Positions 11,301 through 21,800 of a stretch of DNA of 64,000 nucleotides are shown piece by piece. A program made the translations under genes and the position numbers. Below the pieces are notes generated by a model that worked only from the letters and a program-made list of their open reading frames with translations, searched no databases and was not told where the DNA came from. The DNA is taken from positions 201,001-265,000 of the forward strand of contig JAUPFP010000018.1 of the NCBI GenBank assembly GCA_036925085.1, written 5' to 3'. Position 1 is the stretch's first letter. Each line of letters begins with the position of its first letter. The stretch is from Brachycybe producta. Its lineage: Eukaryota > Arthropoda > Diplopoda > Playtdesmida > Andrognathidae.

Positions 11301-12017
11301 ATTGTAACTTATTGTTTTGCATCTTACCATTTACTTTTTACTTTAGGTTAAAACCACATCACCAGCTAAATACAGAGTCCGACCGAGTGTTGGAATCATT
11401 CGACCCGGAACTTCGGCAGAGGTTATGGTCACACTCTTGCCTGGTATATATGTTAATCATCAGACAGAAAATAAAAGATCGACTAACGCGAAACTTACTC
11501 GAACGCAGGTTTTCCTATGAGTAGTCTACCATCCGATAAATTTCTCGTGATAGCCATGGAGGTTCAAGATGACCACATCTCTCTTTCCGAACTCTCAACT
11601 CTGTGGCATACGGCTTCGAAAGAACAAATGTTGGAACATAAGATACGTTGTTGCGTGGCAGTTGACGCAAGCATGGCATCAAATGATCTTAACGTTAAAT
11701 CTCCAGCAACTTCTTCCCTTAATACATCCAGTCTTATCGAAAGGGTAACGAAGACAACAAATTGTGATGTGTTTTCTAACATCCATAAGTTTTTTTCTTC
11801 TCCTGGTTTATTCCTTTAGGTTGACAAGTTGCTGCAACAAAACGCAGAAATAAAACGAGAAGTTAAGGGACTGAGAAATGCATTCTATGCAATCTTGTTG
11901 TTTCAACTGTTCGTAGTCATTCTAATAGGAGTAGTTGTATTTCAGTACGATATTTTTCCCGAAAGTCTAACTTCCAAATTCTCAGTCGACTCATGTCTAA
12001 AATCGAATATTAGTTGA
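2882..12017 (+). CDS. MOSPD2: MOSPD2-like protein, 3' nine exons (partial gene)
   Basis: MOSPD2 is an ER-anchored membrane-contact protein: its MSP domain binds FFAT-type motifs on partner proteins, and its CRAL-TRIO domain acts on the lipid side. Exons read from the sequence are 2882-2920, 5208-5332, 9762-9869, 9948-9998, 10101-10180, 11192-11285, 11347-11443, 11509-11744 and 11820-12017. All junctions are GT-AG and the frame is kept throughout, giving 341 residues to a TGA at 12015-12017. Visible parts are the end of CRAL-TRIO (residues 1-54, with FEMPWLFSAVWTVVKGWL), an acidic linker, an MSP domain (about 128-216) and a C-terminal membrane helix (about 298-317). The match to the human protein is from memory of the family, not from a search. 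The 5' third (start codon and most of CRAL-TRIO) is missing and presumably lies upstream of the window. Confidence 0.9.
3450..3616. mobile_element. MITE family K copy with TTA target duplication
   Basis: The left end GGCCCAAATACAAG and right end TTTTGGCC are inverted, with further inverted similarity inside (CACTTGAAC and the matching right-arm block). TTA precedes (3447-3449) and follows (3617-3619) the element. It lies in a MOSPD2-like intron and encodes no protein. Related arms occur near 10913-11105, 14585-14735, 45897-46027 and 46990-47520. Confidence 0.65.
4600..4760. repeat. Family J repeat fragment
   Basis: Contains the block AATTTACTTTTGTGACTGTTAC followed by AGGTTATG and GATATGAC, in approximate form. 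The same block recurs at 19470-19690 in both orientations and, diverged, at 38690-38860. It is a one-arm fragment inside the 2921-5207 intron. Confidence 0.45.
6213..6424. mobile_element. Short MITE flanked by TA, GTGACGTCAG-containing arms
   Basis: Inverted arms of about 40 bp lie at each end: the left reads CAGTCGCCTCACTGTAACTTG in approximate form, and the right is its imperfect complement. Both arms contain the palindrome TGACGTCA. TA lies immediately outside each end, consistent with a Tc1/mariner-type or similar insertion. It is about 212 bp, has no coding capacity and lies in the intron 5333-9761. Confidence 0.6.
7369..7760. repeat. Degenerate inverted-repeat element in MOSPD2-like intron
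   Basis: TTCACACGGAACACTGTTTC near 7369-7390 is an imperfect inverted match to the block around 7700-7728 (GTGAAACAAAGTGGTCCGTATGAA, in approximate form). A further GCTTCACACGGACCAT lies inside. The region is more GC-rich than its surroundings. The open frame across it on the - strand does not resemble a known protein. Boundaries are approximate. Confidence 0.35.
8404..8710. repeat. Fold-back repeat family C, copy 1
   Basis: A diverged copy of a hairpin family. The left arm starts near GAACAGTTGATTACTTGAAC, and the right arm contains GTTTCTCTTCATTTTG followed by GAAAGACAGAACAATCC. The internal block GAAATTACCCTGAAGTGATT is shared with the copies near 10264, 26640, 34885, 48398, 49931 and 53420. 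It lies inside the intron 5333-9761. Confidence 0.55.
8930..9135. mobile_element. Palindromic MITE, ACAGGCATTTAGAAAACGG ends
   Basis: The element begins ACAGGCATTTAGAAAACGG and ends with its complement, CCGTTTTCTAAATGCCTGT. The inverted arms extend inward for most of its length (CTTTTTATGACG and matching CGTCATAAAAAG). A clean target duplication was not visible. A truncated reverse-orientation copy lies at 13447-13570. Confidence 0.75.
10101..11744 (+). CDS. MOSPD2: MOSPD2-like: MSP (VAP-type) domain exons
   Basis: Five exons (10101-10180, 11192-11285, 11347-11443, 11509-11744 and the split codons joining them) encode the MSP immunoglobulin-like fold. GKFLKINPYDELAF is the opening strand, TLAFKVKTTSPAKYRVRPS is the canonical K-VKTT-P-Y-VRP core that in VAP proteins forms the FFAT-binding face, and GIIRPGTSAEV follows. 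The domain closes with DKFLVIAMEV. Short introns of 61 and 65 bp separate the core exons. The 1011-bp intron 10181-11191 holds two repeat elements. Confidence 0.9.
10264..10532. repeat. Fold-back repeat family C, copy 2
   Basis: The left arm near 10264-10340 contains AAAATGAAGAG followed by GAAACTAGAAAGATAACTCA. The right arm near 10450-10532 contains TGATTGAGCAACAATTCTAG and the complement TTCATTTTGC. It sits in the MSP intron 10181-11191. Confidence 0.6.
10913..11107. repeat. MITE family K, diverged copy
   Basis: The left arm GGCCTATATTCAAATTAT with AGCACTTGGACTT is inverted relative to the right arm, which has TTCAAGTGTCAAG and ends TTGAATTTGGGCC. It lies in the same intron as family C copy 2, only about 85 bp before the acceptor at 11191. 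Confidence 0.5.
11820..12017 (+). CDS. MOSPD2: MOSPD2-like: terminal exon, coiled segment and membrane anchor
   Basis: The exon starts after an acceptor CTTTAG at 11814-11819 and encodes 65 residues to TGA. A short charged helix (VDKLLQQNAEIKREVKG) is followed by FYAILLFQLFVVILIGVVVF, a single hydrophobic span, then a 24-residue tail. This is the tail-anchor arrangement expected of MOSPD2, holding the MSP domain on the cytosolic face of the ER. The tail beyond the anchor is longer than I recall for the human protein. Confidence 0.9.
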   Translation, partial: VDKLLQQNAEIKREVKGLRNAFYAILLFQLFVVILIGVVVFQYDIFPESLTSKFSVDSCLKSNIS

Positions 12018-12143
12018 GTTAACAAAACTGTAGAAAAAAAAAAAACTTTCCAATAATTTCACAGTACAAATTAACGTGAGCTTCGAATCTATCTTCCAAA
12101 TAGAAAGCACATCTTCTAAATTGATATTTACATGTTTGTATAA

Positions 12144-12476
12144 ATTAAATTTAACTAATTATTGTAAGTAAATGTAACACTATATTTAACCTGCAAATTA
12201 AACAAATGCATATCAATTAAGTTTATAATTTTAAGTGTTGAACTTAACAAGCTGAAAAAACTGGTTTCTCTTGAATAATTGATCTTTGGCTTTCTTAAGA
12301 ATTCAATCGATATATTTCTATGCAAAATGTTTTTTTTTCATCGTGTTTGTAAACAGTTTAGAAAAATACTGAGTGTTCCAAAAATACATACACACTTTGG
12401 GTGTTAATAACTGCCATGTTTATTTTCTTAAATTTTATTTAATAATTGTATAATTAAGAGTGAATATTACAATAAA
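12144..12476 (+). terminator. Candidate poly(A) signals of the MOSPD2-like gene
   Basis: Variant hexamers ATTAAA occur at 12144-12149 and 12198-12203. The first canonical AATAAA after the stop codon is at 12471-12476, inside the MITE at 12371-12871. Which one is used cannot be told from sequence alone. Confidence 0.35.
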
Positions 12477-12871
12477 GATTAGATATAAAAGCATTACATG
12501 TTTTATGTTTTAACTTTGCATTATGTAAAGTGTTCAAAATGTCCACCATTTTATATAAAGGCATAGCCAACATCGGTAAGAAACGATCATTCCCTTCAAT
12601 TTCTTGCCATAATTGTAATAAACGGTAAGAAATTGAAGAGAATTGTCCCAGAATCATATCATCATCATCACTGATGTCGGCACTGTCTTGATCAGAATGG
12701 ACGGCATTTTGAAAACTTGAGATAGTGCATCATTTAAACATAAACCACGCAATGCTGTTACATCTCATTTTTTATTGTAACATTTACTCAATTATAAAAT
12801 TAAATTTAAAGAAATAAGCATGGCAGTTATTAACAATCAAAGTGTGTACATACATTTTTGAGACATTCTCG
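12371..12871. mobile_element. MITE family B (AGTGTCCCAAAAAT-type ends), copy 1
   Basis: The left end GAGTGTTCCAAAAATACATA with GTTAATAACTGCCATG is matched in inverse at the right end (CATGGCAGTTATTAACAATC, then ATTTTTGAGACATTCTC). It is about 500 bp, AT-rich, with a smaller internal hairpin around GGTAAGAAAC / GTTTCTTACC-like blocks. Two more copies lie at 13187-13368 and 38056-38561. The termini resemble Tc1/mariner-type MITEs, but the class is an inference. Confidence 0.7.
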
Positions 12872-13186
12872 ATAATTTAAGACTGGATAAAAAAAATAAC
12901 TACAATCTATCAGTGTATGTTCATTTAAAAATTGCTTAAAAAGTGAATATTAATGTCAATTTCCCCTCATCTAGAAAAAAATTGTAATGCAATAAAACAC
13001 ATTTTAACTTCAATTACCTTTATCTACACTTGAGGTGAATGCATTCAAGTTGATTAAGTTGAGTTGAATTTTACAAAACAAAGTGAAGAAGGTGAACAAA
13101 TAAAATTGACTTTAAATTTCTAAAAATATAGAAATGCTAAATCAATTTATAAGCGTGTTAATTCATACTTACTATAATAATAACTA

Positions 13187-13368
13187 TAGTGTCCCAAATG
13201 TATACACACTGGTTGTCAATAACTTTCATATTTATTTTCTTAAGATTTTATAATTAAGAGTAAATGTTAATATTTGTTCTTAATTATAAAATTAATAAAT
13301 TAAATTTAAAATAAACATGGCAGTTATTAGCAACCAAAGTGTGTATACATTTGTTTGGGACACACACA
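13187..13368. mobile_element. MITE family B, internally deleted copy 2
   Basis: Both ends are present (AGTGTCCCAAATGTATACAC at left; GTGTATACATTTGTTTGGGAC at right in approximate form), flanking the AACTTTCATATTTATTTTC and ACATGGCAGTTATTAG subterminal blocks. The body is about 180 bp against about 500 bp for the other copies, so the middle is deleted. Confidence 0.7.
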
Positions 13369-13446
13369 CACTGTATATTGCTATACTTTTAAGTTAAATA
13401 TTGAAATAATGGGCTGCATTCCAAAACAAAATAAAAACCAACTTAT

Positions 13447-13570
13447 ACAGGCATTTAGAAATCGGGGAAAACACAAGTTGGCTCCGCCCTTTTTATGACG
13501 GCCGGGAACTTTTAATTGGTTTGTTGTCTGGTTCAACGTTGAAAAGGTCGGAACATTTGACATCAGACTA
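13447..13570. mobile_element. Truncated, reversed copy of the palindromic MITE at 8930
   Basis: Starts ACAGGCATTTAGAAATCGG, continues with CTCCGCCCTTTTTATGACGG and reaches ATCAGACTAC. It follows the reverse complement of 8930-9135 and then stops, so the second arm is missing. Confidence 0.6.
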
Positions 13571-14584
13571 CATGTTTGTTTGTATAAATGCATTTAACTT
13601 AACAAGCGTATACTAGGTATAAGGATTATATTGTTTTTAAGGATACACTTGGATACAAAGTCGGGCAACACTAGTATACTTGTCTTGTGACTGACGAAAT
13701 ACAGTTGCTAGACTTTAGAGACAATGTTCCAAAGTCTTGGGAATGTTCAACTGTTGTGAGACAATCTTCCCGTGTCTTTTGTATCTTACCCAAAATGGAA
13801 AACATGTAAGAATGTTGCACAACAGAATTTAGTTATGGATGCGTGATAATTTCCATCATATATCCATTTCCTCCTGAAATATGTATGACTTCATACTCGC
13901 TGCTCTGCCCGTTTATAAATATATATTTTAAAATATACATTACTTATTTGACAACAGAAACCACGTTTATTATGTCTGTATTTTTGTCTGGTATATAAGC
14001 CCAACAAGAAAAATACTTAGTATCGATTGGCAAATTACCTTAATTTGACACAAGTTTTACAATTGAAAATAAGACTGCCATTATTGTACAGGCCTATACA
14101 GTGTGAAGAAAAAAATGTTTTCTAAAAAAAAAGTACCGTTGAATGTGACAAACTGTTTTCTGTCTTTTTAAATAAATACAACACAAAATTAATCACTGTA
14201 AAAATCATCAAGAATATAAAGATAATTATTAAAGATGTATTCAGAAAAAGAAAAAAAAAACAATTTCTCATAAAAGCAGGAAGAAGTTTAAAAAAAAAGT
14301 ACCTGTGGTCCTCATTTATATAATCTGTAATTTCTCTCTAGATAAATACAAAAAAAATAAAAATCAGAGAATCGTATTTAGCTTCTTTTAAAAAGCAAAA
14401 ATGACAGTAATTGTGCAGCTTTTTTCCCCCGATAACAAAATATACTAACGTCCTTTTTTTAAAAAAAATCACATTTATGTATATATAAACTAGTTGCAAA
14501 GTGCAACAAATTGTCTTAACTTGTAACAGAAAAAGAGTGATGGACTTGGAAGGAATGAAAATAGCGAAATTAAAGCTTAAATAC
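13571..14584. other. AT-rich intergenic sequence
   Basis: No exon or RNA gene recognised. It contains several short A and T runs but no repeated block that I could match elsewhere in the window. Confidence 0.45.
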
Positions 14585-14735
14585 AAGAAGAAAATTTAGC
14601 ACTGAAAAACTTCAACTTGAATCCTCAGAAATGGGTTTCAACATATAAAAACTCCGTTAATGAATTCTAATGTTGGAATCAGGCTGTGAGGGTTCAACTT
14701 TTAGTTCAATTGCTAAGTTTCCTTCTTGAATTTGG
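14585..14735. repeat. MITE family K, diverged copy with adjacent poly-A tract
   Basis: The right arm TTGCTAAGTTTCCTTCTTGAA followed by TTTGGGCC is the family K end. The left arm around 14585-14625 (AAGAAGAAAATTTAGCACTG) is its imperfect complement. An A-run of about 20 bases follows at 14760-14779. Confidence 0.45.
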
Positions 14736-15257
14736 GCCTCTGAAGTGAGGGAAGAAAAGAAAAAAAAAAAAAAAAAAAAGGGTTACACACCAATCATTTT
14801 ATATTAGTAATAGTGTCAGTCTATATTCATACACTTCACTACTACAAAATTAAGGCCCAAATCCTAGGGATTGGTATTTATAAGATGGACAAAGTTACAA
14901 ATACAAAATACGAGCTGTACCCTCGAATATTTATAAACTTTTCTTTTTTTTCTCTCTCGATTTGTCTGCAGATAATAAAAATGTACACATTACCAAACTA
15001 AAATGGAATTATATCTAACCTACTGTATGTTTCAATAGTAGTAGATTTATTCTAAACTTATCTCAAAGAATGAACATTTTGGATCCGAAATAAAAATAAA
15101 AATGGCTAAATTGCTCTCAAGCTCTGCTAACAGTAAAGCGACATTCATACTGGTTATATTTATTAAACTGCAAGTCATTGCCATATTTCCAGCAAAAAAT
15201 TGCAAATGCAACGGGATTTAAACTCTCATACGACTTGCTTGCTTGCAAAATATTGTG

Positions 15258-15304
15258 CAAGATTAACAGCAACGTTTTTGTCTTATTTCTTGCTGTTAAT
15301 CTTG
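15258..15304. repeat. Short perfect hairpin
   Basis: CAAGATTAACAGCAA and its exact complement TTGCTGTTAATCTTG are separated by a 17-base loop. This may be the core of a degraded MITE. I see no gene here. Confidence 0.5.
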
Positions 15305-15840
15305 TCTGTAAATACTACCAGTGCGTAGCCAACACTTTTTTTCTAGATGTTTGTGTAATAATTAATAGAATCTTTTAACTTTAATAGCAATCTTGCTGTT
15401 GAATACTGTGACCATGTGATCTGTTGTTATATGTGTTCAATACATCAAACATGCCATTAGAAAAAAAGCATATTCTTTAAAAGGCTTTAGTTGCGCCCTG
15501 AACATGAACATTTTTTTTAGCTGAAGATGATATGTACACTACTTTTTATCTTCAGCTACAAAATGTACGTCTTCAGTGTGCCACTAAATCCAATTAAATG
15601 TCACAAAAATGTAGTCAATCAGAAATCCATACAGTAATTCATTCTTCAAGACCAGAGGTAGTTTAAAAAAAAAGATAGGAATTTGAAGTATAACTTTCGA
15701 CAATATGTACCATTACACTGTATGACACAGCCAAAGTGGAAAAAAACATTCATTTTGCACAATTATTAGTCATTATGATTGATACATTTATGCCACAACT
15801 GGCAATTTGCAGATTAACTGTTCAAAATCAAATACAGTAA

Positions 15841-15921
15841 GGGAAGAATCACACACGCATAAAATAAATGCTTTAAAAAGTGAAATTATGTGGGATTTTA
15901 TTATGGGGTGTGATTAATCCC
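15841..15921. mobile_element. 81-bp minimal MITE (family O) with TAA duplication
   Basis: Starts GGGAAGAATCACACAC and ends GTGTGATTAATCCC. The halves are near-complementary for almost the whole length. TAA lies immediately before (15838-15840) and after (15922-15924). Longer relatives with the same ends are at 31638-31786 and 50686-50853. Confidence 0.75.
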
Positions 15922-16393
15922 TAAATCTAAACGATATTTAGTTTGTGGTTTATGGAATTCTGTACATCGGCTAAAACGCTTTTAAGTTTGCACATTTACT
16001 TCTTGATTGGTGGTTTTACATATTGACTAGTGAATACATAAAATGACTGATTTTCTACTTTGTCAGTAACATACAGCTAATTTTAAAAATTGACCTAATT
16101 TTACACCAAAATAAGACTAAGGCCCAATACAAAACACAAAAAACTAACTGAAAATGAAATTTATCCAATTTAAATAATTATATTCCATTTATTTTGATTT
16201 TTTCCTGCTAAATAAATAGGATATGATTATTTCAATTGGAGGAATTAATTTTCCGTCGACGTTTTCTGCTTGTGTGTGATCTTGGCCTAATTGCCTCCTC
16301 TAGAGCATAATTAATGAACTTAAAACATACCAACATATTTCAGTAAAATTCTGATTAAGATTAATCGTTTTTCAAAAATTATTTCAATAAAAA

Positions 16394-16570
16394 CTGAAAT
16401 GTTAGAAACTAGAAAAGTAACTGAATTACAAAAGGGCATTTTCATACTGCTGTCTTTTAAAAATAACCTTTTTTATGGCAGTTGAAAATAATACAGAAAA
16501 AACATTTGAAATGTTTTAAACTTATGGCTTATCGTGAAGCAGAATTAATTTACTTTTCTAGTTTCGAAAA
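16394..16570. repeat. Fold-back repeat family C, diverged copy
   Basis: The left arm contains GTTAGAAACTAGAAAAGTAA and the right arm contains the complement TTACTTTTCTAGTTTCG, separated by AT-rich sequence. Confidence 0.5.
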
Positions 16571-16817
16571 ACAATTTACATTTTTTTTTCATAAGGTTGT
16601 TTTAAAAACACAGGATTATCCCATCCAGTTCTATTAAAATTATTTTGATGCTTTTACAATGGCTGTAATTTAATTGGTTGTAAATATGTTCTATGTAGCA
16701 AAGAAGTTACCTTTTTTTTTTAACTACATATTAGATGAAATTATTTAACTATTATGAAGTGGACATTAGAGCAAAAGAACAAATGAAATGTTTAACCTAA
16801 GCTTATACAACATTTAG

Positions 16818-16940
16818 AGTGTGATTCTACATTTATAGTCAGCATTTCGCGATCACTTCCTAAGTTATTCCCGGCACACTTTCAATACAAATCTAAGAGG
16901 GAGTTAACGTTAAATGCCGACTATAAATGCAGCGTGAATG
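16818..16940. mobile_element. Small MITE with about 28-bp inverted arms
   Basis: Left TGATTCTACATTTATAGTCAG with CATTT and right AAATGCCGACTATAAATGCAG are inverted copies. It is about 123 bp long. No target duplication is obvious. Confidence 0.55.
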
Positions 16941-17477
16941 ATTGGCAATTGGAAGATTGGAGAAAAATGCCACCCGAAAATAAAAAGTTAATGAACTTCT
17001 AAATGAGACTTCTACATTTTCTGCACATTATTTTTCACTTACAATTCTATTAATTATTAGAGGTTTTGCGCCACCTTGCAAACAACTGCATTTCATTATT
17101 TTGTCGTGCTTATGTGTAAAAAAAAGTTATTGCAGTTTGCATTTTACGCCGACTTTCTGACTTTTTAGTCTTTCTGACTTAATCATCGATTTATCTATAA
17201 GTGTAACGTCACGTAACTAGACATACACGGACCACACAAAGAACACTGTGACATAATTAACAAAAAAATGTGCTGTTTATACAAAAAAATGTGCTGTTTA
17301 TGCAACTAATGCATTCCAATGCACATTGATGCATAAAACTACACAACTGTTCGTTTTGGCCCCTCCTCTTTTAAGACAACTTGAGCCTTTCTTTAATTGA
17401 AGTTGTTGTACAGAATATCCTATAAATCTGGCATAATAAAAATAATAAAAACGGCAAGGCGAGATACCCAGAAATAA

Positions 17478-17607
17478 GGCGCGTAATTCTTAATGAATGC
17501 TAAGTCAAAACTAGTGCTAAACTCATCAACTTTTACAAGAAACTTCCTATATGAAGTGCAGGATTTTAACATTACCTTTAACTTAGCAATCATTAAGAAT
17601 ACGGACC
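17478..17607. mobile_element. 130-bp MITE family F with TAA target duplication
   Basis: Left end GGCGCGTAATTCTTAATG and right end CATTAAGAATACGGACC are inverted, and the arms continue with TGCTAAGTCAAAACTAG and the matching CTTTAACTTAGCAAT. TAA flanks both sides (17475-17477 and 17608-17610). A longer copy lies at 50072-50514 and a diverged one near 44577-44717. Confidence 0.8.
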
Positions 17608-18120
17608 TAAAAGTCCAGTCACACGAGGAACCGAGCCTCTCGTAGGCCAATCCGAGCATCTTAGACGTCCTAACAAACAGATTAATCATTATACCCCTAT
17701 GATGCCAAACTTATATGAGAAACCCGATAGAATTAGAGTTGCAGCAACTAATTTAGGGTGGCCCAAAACCTCTATTAATCAAACATAATGTAAACTAGAA
17801 GTTAATTAAGACCAATATTTCTTATTTCTTGAATGATTGAACAGTTGGATAACTATTTAGAAAATTAAAAATAAATTCATTGATTCTCTTTTGATTTTCT
17901 AAATCACCCATGAATCGATTATTTGCAAATTAAGAAGAAGAAAGTATCCACAACAAAAAAAAAAATCATAATCCCCGCTAACTTTGTTAAACCATGTAAA
18001 ATTAATAAAAACAACAACTAAACACTTGATGGTAATGTTATGTACTCAGTAAACAAAAAGGCCTTGCAAGTTACCCTTTTAATTTCCCTTCCCCCACTGG
18101 AAAAAAAGATGAAATTTACT

Positions 18121-18126
18121 TTTATT
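18121..18126 (-). terminator. Candidate poly(A) signal of the SLC4 gene
   Basis: TTTATT on the + strand reads AATAAA on the gene strand, 264 nt downstream of the stop codon. Placement and spacing are reasonable for a 3' UTR, but no transcript evidence is available. Confidence 0.4.
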
Positions 18127-18390
18127 TTGCCCGTCACCTGAAAAAAGGATGTCACAAATGATACTTTGGTTATCTGTTTTTTTTAAGACATCTTACGAAT
18201 GTTTATGTCCAGTGTCAATTGGTTCATTTCCTTCCCCCTTCCCCCAAATCTGTCGTACTAGTCCATATTCGACACTAAAAAAACACACTGTACACCACGA
18301 ACCCCAAAAATGCATATTATGTTGCACTGACTATTCCAAGTCTTCAACGCGACCTTCCTTTTTTTTTCGTCTCTACTTACTGCCTCGTAA

Positions 18391-18890
18391 TCATACCGAC
18401 GTCTCGTTATGATTAGAATGAATCGAGTCCCGTTTATCAGACTTGGATGTATTATTGGACTTTATGTCGTTAACGGAAGGTGACTCTATTCTTATCGAGA
18501 TAGGTCCATCTTCTTCGTCGTCTTCTTCCGCCATCGTGGACAACCGCTTTCGTTCCTCTTCGTTCATAGCATCCTTTTTGGAACCACGCTTCTTTTTACT
18601 GCAAAGCAAAACAAAAACAAATCCATGAGGCTTCAAAAGTACAGGATTTAAAAAAATGAATACTCAAAACAATGATGAATATATTTTTACCTTTTGGATT
18701 TATGGTTGTTCTTTTCGTCGTTGTGATTCTTGACATCGTTCACCTGTTTCCAAATACCAGTCTTGGCCACCTCTTCCGAGATATTAATATCTGGATCATA
18801 TTTTACTTTCGCCACCGGAATCTTCATGATATTTCCATTTGCCAAAGGTATCTGAAGATTTCCAGAAGGTCCAATAGTCAATCCTTCACC
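18391..18890 (-). CDS. SLC4A7-like: SLC4 gene exons 22-23: cytosolic C-terminal tail with PDZ ligand
   Basis: Residues about 1042-1176. Exon 22 has [20 protein letters not shown], matching the conserved tail beta segment of Na+-bicarbonate transporters. Exon 23 starts with a KKKRGSKK basic patch, then an acidic run ([10 protein letters not shown]), a Ser/Asn-rich region, and ends NHNETSV. The last four residues, ETSV, fit the class I PDZ ligand pattern S/T-x-hydrophobic; vertebrate NBCn1 ends ETSL. A 4924-bp intron separates exon 21 from exon 22. Confidence 0.92.
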
Positions 18891-21800
18891 CTGTAAGGAA
18901 ACCAGCCCTGGTTTTGGTATACTGTCTGAATTCAGTGGCAGCTAGTAAAAATGGCAAACCCGCAACACCAATGTTCAATAAAATGTGACTGTTTGCATAA
19001 AATAAAAGTAATTTAAACCAGAATTTTAAGATCAGTGCGGTGATTTGTGATTATGTTTGTGGCATTTTGGCAACTCTGATTTGGGTACTCAGCAGCATGC
19101 ATTTTCAATTAACATTATCCAAGAATGAAAGAAGTTCATTCTAGAAATGTATGCATATCAGTTAATCAACTAAAATTAGTGTAACAATTCAATCACATTT
19201 TCATTTTGTGAATTTTTTCACTAACTTGCATATTAATAGGAGTGTATTCAGTTGACTAATAAGAGTTAACGGCATGTTTAGAACTCACTTTCAAAAAAAA
19301 AAAAAACAATTGAGGGCGATAAGCATGAAATTTGTAAAAAAAAATGGACAACTCTTTTTTTTATACAGTCTTACCGTTTTCTGTGTATGTGTGAATTATT
19401 ACTGAAAGGTAATAAAACAGTCATAAGACAGTAACTTTTCGTATCTAGCTCATAACCTTATAACAGGTCACAAAAGTAAATTACATTTTACAAACCATGG
19501 GTCTTTTTTACAGAAAAAGTAATAGAAATGTGGCAATCTATCTTATGTTGTCTATATTATGAATGTCTTGATATTCTCTACGAAAGTCAAACGGCAGTCC
19601 TATGACAATATTTGTCATAATATTTTTCTAATTTACTTTTGTCACTGTTACAAAGTTATGAAATAGATATGACAGTGTACTGACACATGAAAGTCTAGTT
19701 TTCTTTCTGTACCGACACTCCATTATCATATAACAACTACTGTCACGTGTATAACATCTTTATAACTGCCATTGTTGGGTGTACAGCATAAGCAAGTGAC
19801 ATCATAATGTATGACTATCACATTTTTATAATTTTTTTTTTTAAATAATGGGGCCCCGTGACCCGTATTAAATGAAATATAGAACAAATCATTTACTTTT
19901 AATCCCACATTTTCATAACAGTCGAAAGCTTAACGAACTTTTCAAACGAAAAAAAAATCTATCTGTTAATTTTGAAAATTCAAAGAATCAAAAAAATTGA
20001 CTTTAATTTAATGCAATAAAAGACTAAATTACTACAACTTGAATTCAAATGAGATCAGCCCCTAAATGATGATATTTTAATGTTGGTAGAAATTATATTT
20101 CTGAGAGTCGTCATTACTTCATGCATTAAGTGTCGAACAAAATAAATTTCGACAATAAATTTCCAGAACTAAATTAATAGTTAAGTATTTTCTAGTTATT
20201 ATTAAATTAACCATCTTTGCACAAGAAGTCTATATGAGTTGTAAATGAGTATAAAGTTGAATAAAAAAAAGTTGAATATAAAGTTCTCGAATTCAAAGTT
20301 GAATACAATAGTTCTACTATTGACTAAAAAGTAACTATGAATACAATCCTAAAAGCTTAATCTCTAAAGTTACTCTTATGGTTTAAAATAATAGACCAAA
20401 AGTAGAGACAAATTTTGGTTCCATCCAATAATATTTATGTTTCATTCCTATTAATTCCTGGGTCCCGTGACTACAATGTGTCTAACCGATCCCATAAGTC
20501 CCACCTATACTGGTTTAGTCCCTTTCCATCTCATGACATGTGACAAGATGAGATTGTATGGGATGAGATATTTAAGTCGTTTACTGAAAAGCAACAATAA
20601 AGCTTTTCCATGCCATAAAGATTTATTGCCAAATCCAATTTACTTGACACAAGAGGTATAAAAACCCTACAAAGCTGATTGATATCATTTGAATTTCACA
20701 TTTCTACTAATTAGGAACAGTTTAACATCTCTTTCCCTGAATAAAACTACTTCAATCTATAACATAATCGACTCTTTGTTCAAAGACACAACATATGTAC
20801 GTATGTTGTTATTTGTTATAAATGAATCATCACTGATAAAAGTTTGTTACAGATCTGTAAACCAACTTATTATCCTCATAACATCCAGCCAGTTTCAAAC
20901 ATAACAAACACGCAGTTGTATTGTAAAGCCGGTTGTATTTGCCATCCAAGACAATTTCGCACAAACAGCTGCAACCATCTTGCGTGTATCTCAAGTGACT
21001 AACTTCTTTTGTTACCATTTACAATTGTCCAATTAAAAAAAATAATAAAATTACTTGCCAATTGAAAATGCATGCAAACATCGTTTCAAATCAGATGCTC
21101 GCGAGAAAAAAATAAAATAAAACCATGCAAACTCATGTCAAATGGTTTTTTTACAGACTACTTGCAAAATCAAATAGCCACAGGAGTGTAAGAAAAGATG
21201 GAAAGTGGGGGTACGGGTTAAGCCATGCACCGGTAGCAAAATGAGAAATCCGGGCAGTTCGACAGTCGCACCTGACATGTATCTGAAACTTCTTCCTGTA
21301 AAACAAAACATACGTAATGCTAATTGAGATTCCAAACTTTTAAAAATAATGATTAAAAACTTATAATTACTTATAACCAAAATAAACCGGTTTTTTAAAC
21401 GCTGCCTTTAAAATTTATTAATTAACAAACAATTATAACATTTTTTAAAGTGCAATCCTTTCATGGTGGTCCATTCGAGAAAAGAAAATACACCTATCCC
21501 CATTATTGTCTTGAACAAGTTTTATTTTCACAACTCTCATCTAAACGCAACGCTAGTAAATTTTCACTCAATACCATGATTATATTTGAATACATACTTA
21601 AAATCCACAAAATAAATTGAAATTTTTTTACACTTTTAAGGCTTCCAAAACTTCATTAAAATAAGTTTTGTACAACAAGATGTTTTAAAACTTAGCATAT
21701 TTAATGCAGATAAATGCATTTTTGACAGCCATTTTTCTTTTAATCAGCTAAACCAGGTGTCCCCAAAACTATGACCAGCAAAAGAATTTCATCACGAATC

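Noticed and set aside
11444-11519. Read-through of the MOSPD2 exon past 11443
   Set aside because: The frame stays open for about 25 codons but ends in TGA at 11518-11520 and breaks the MSP domain. The 65-bp intron 11444-11508 restores it.
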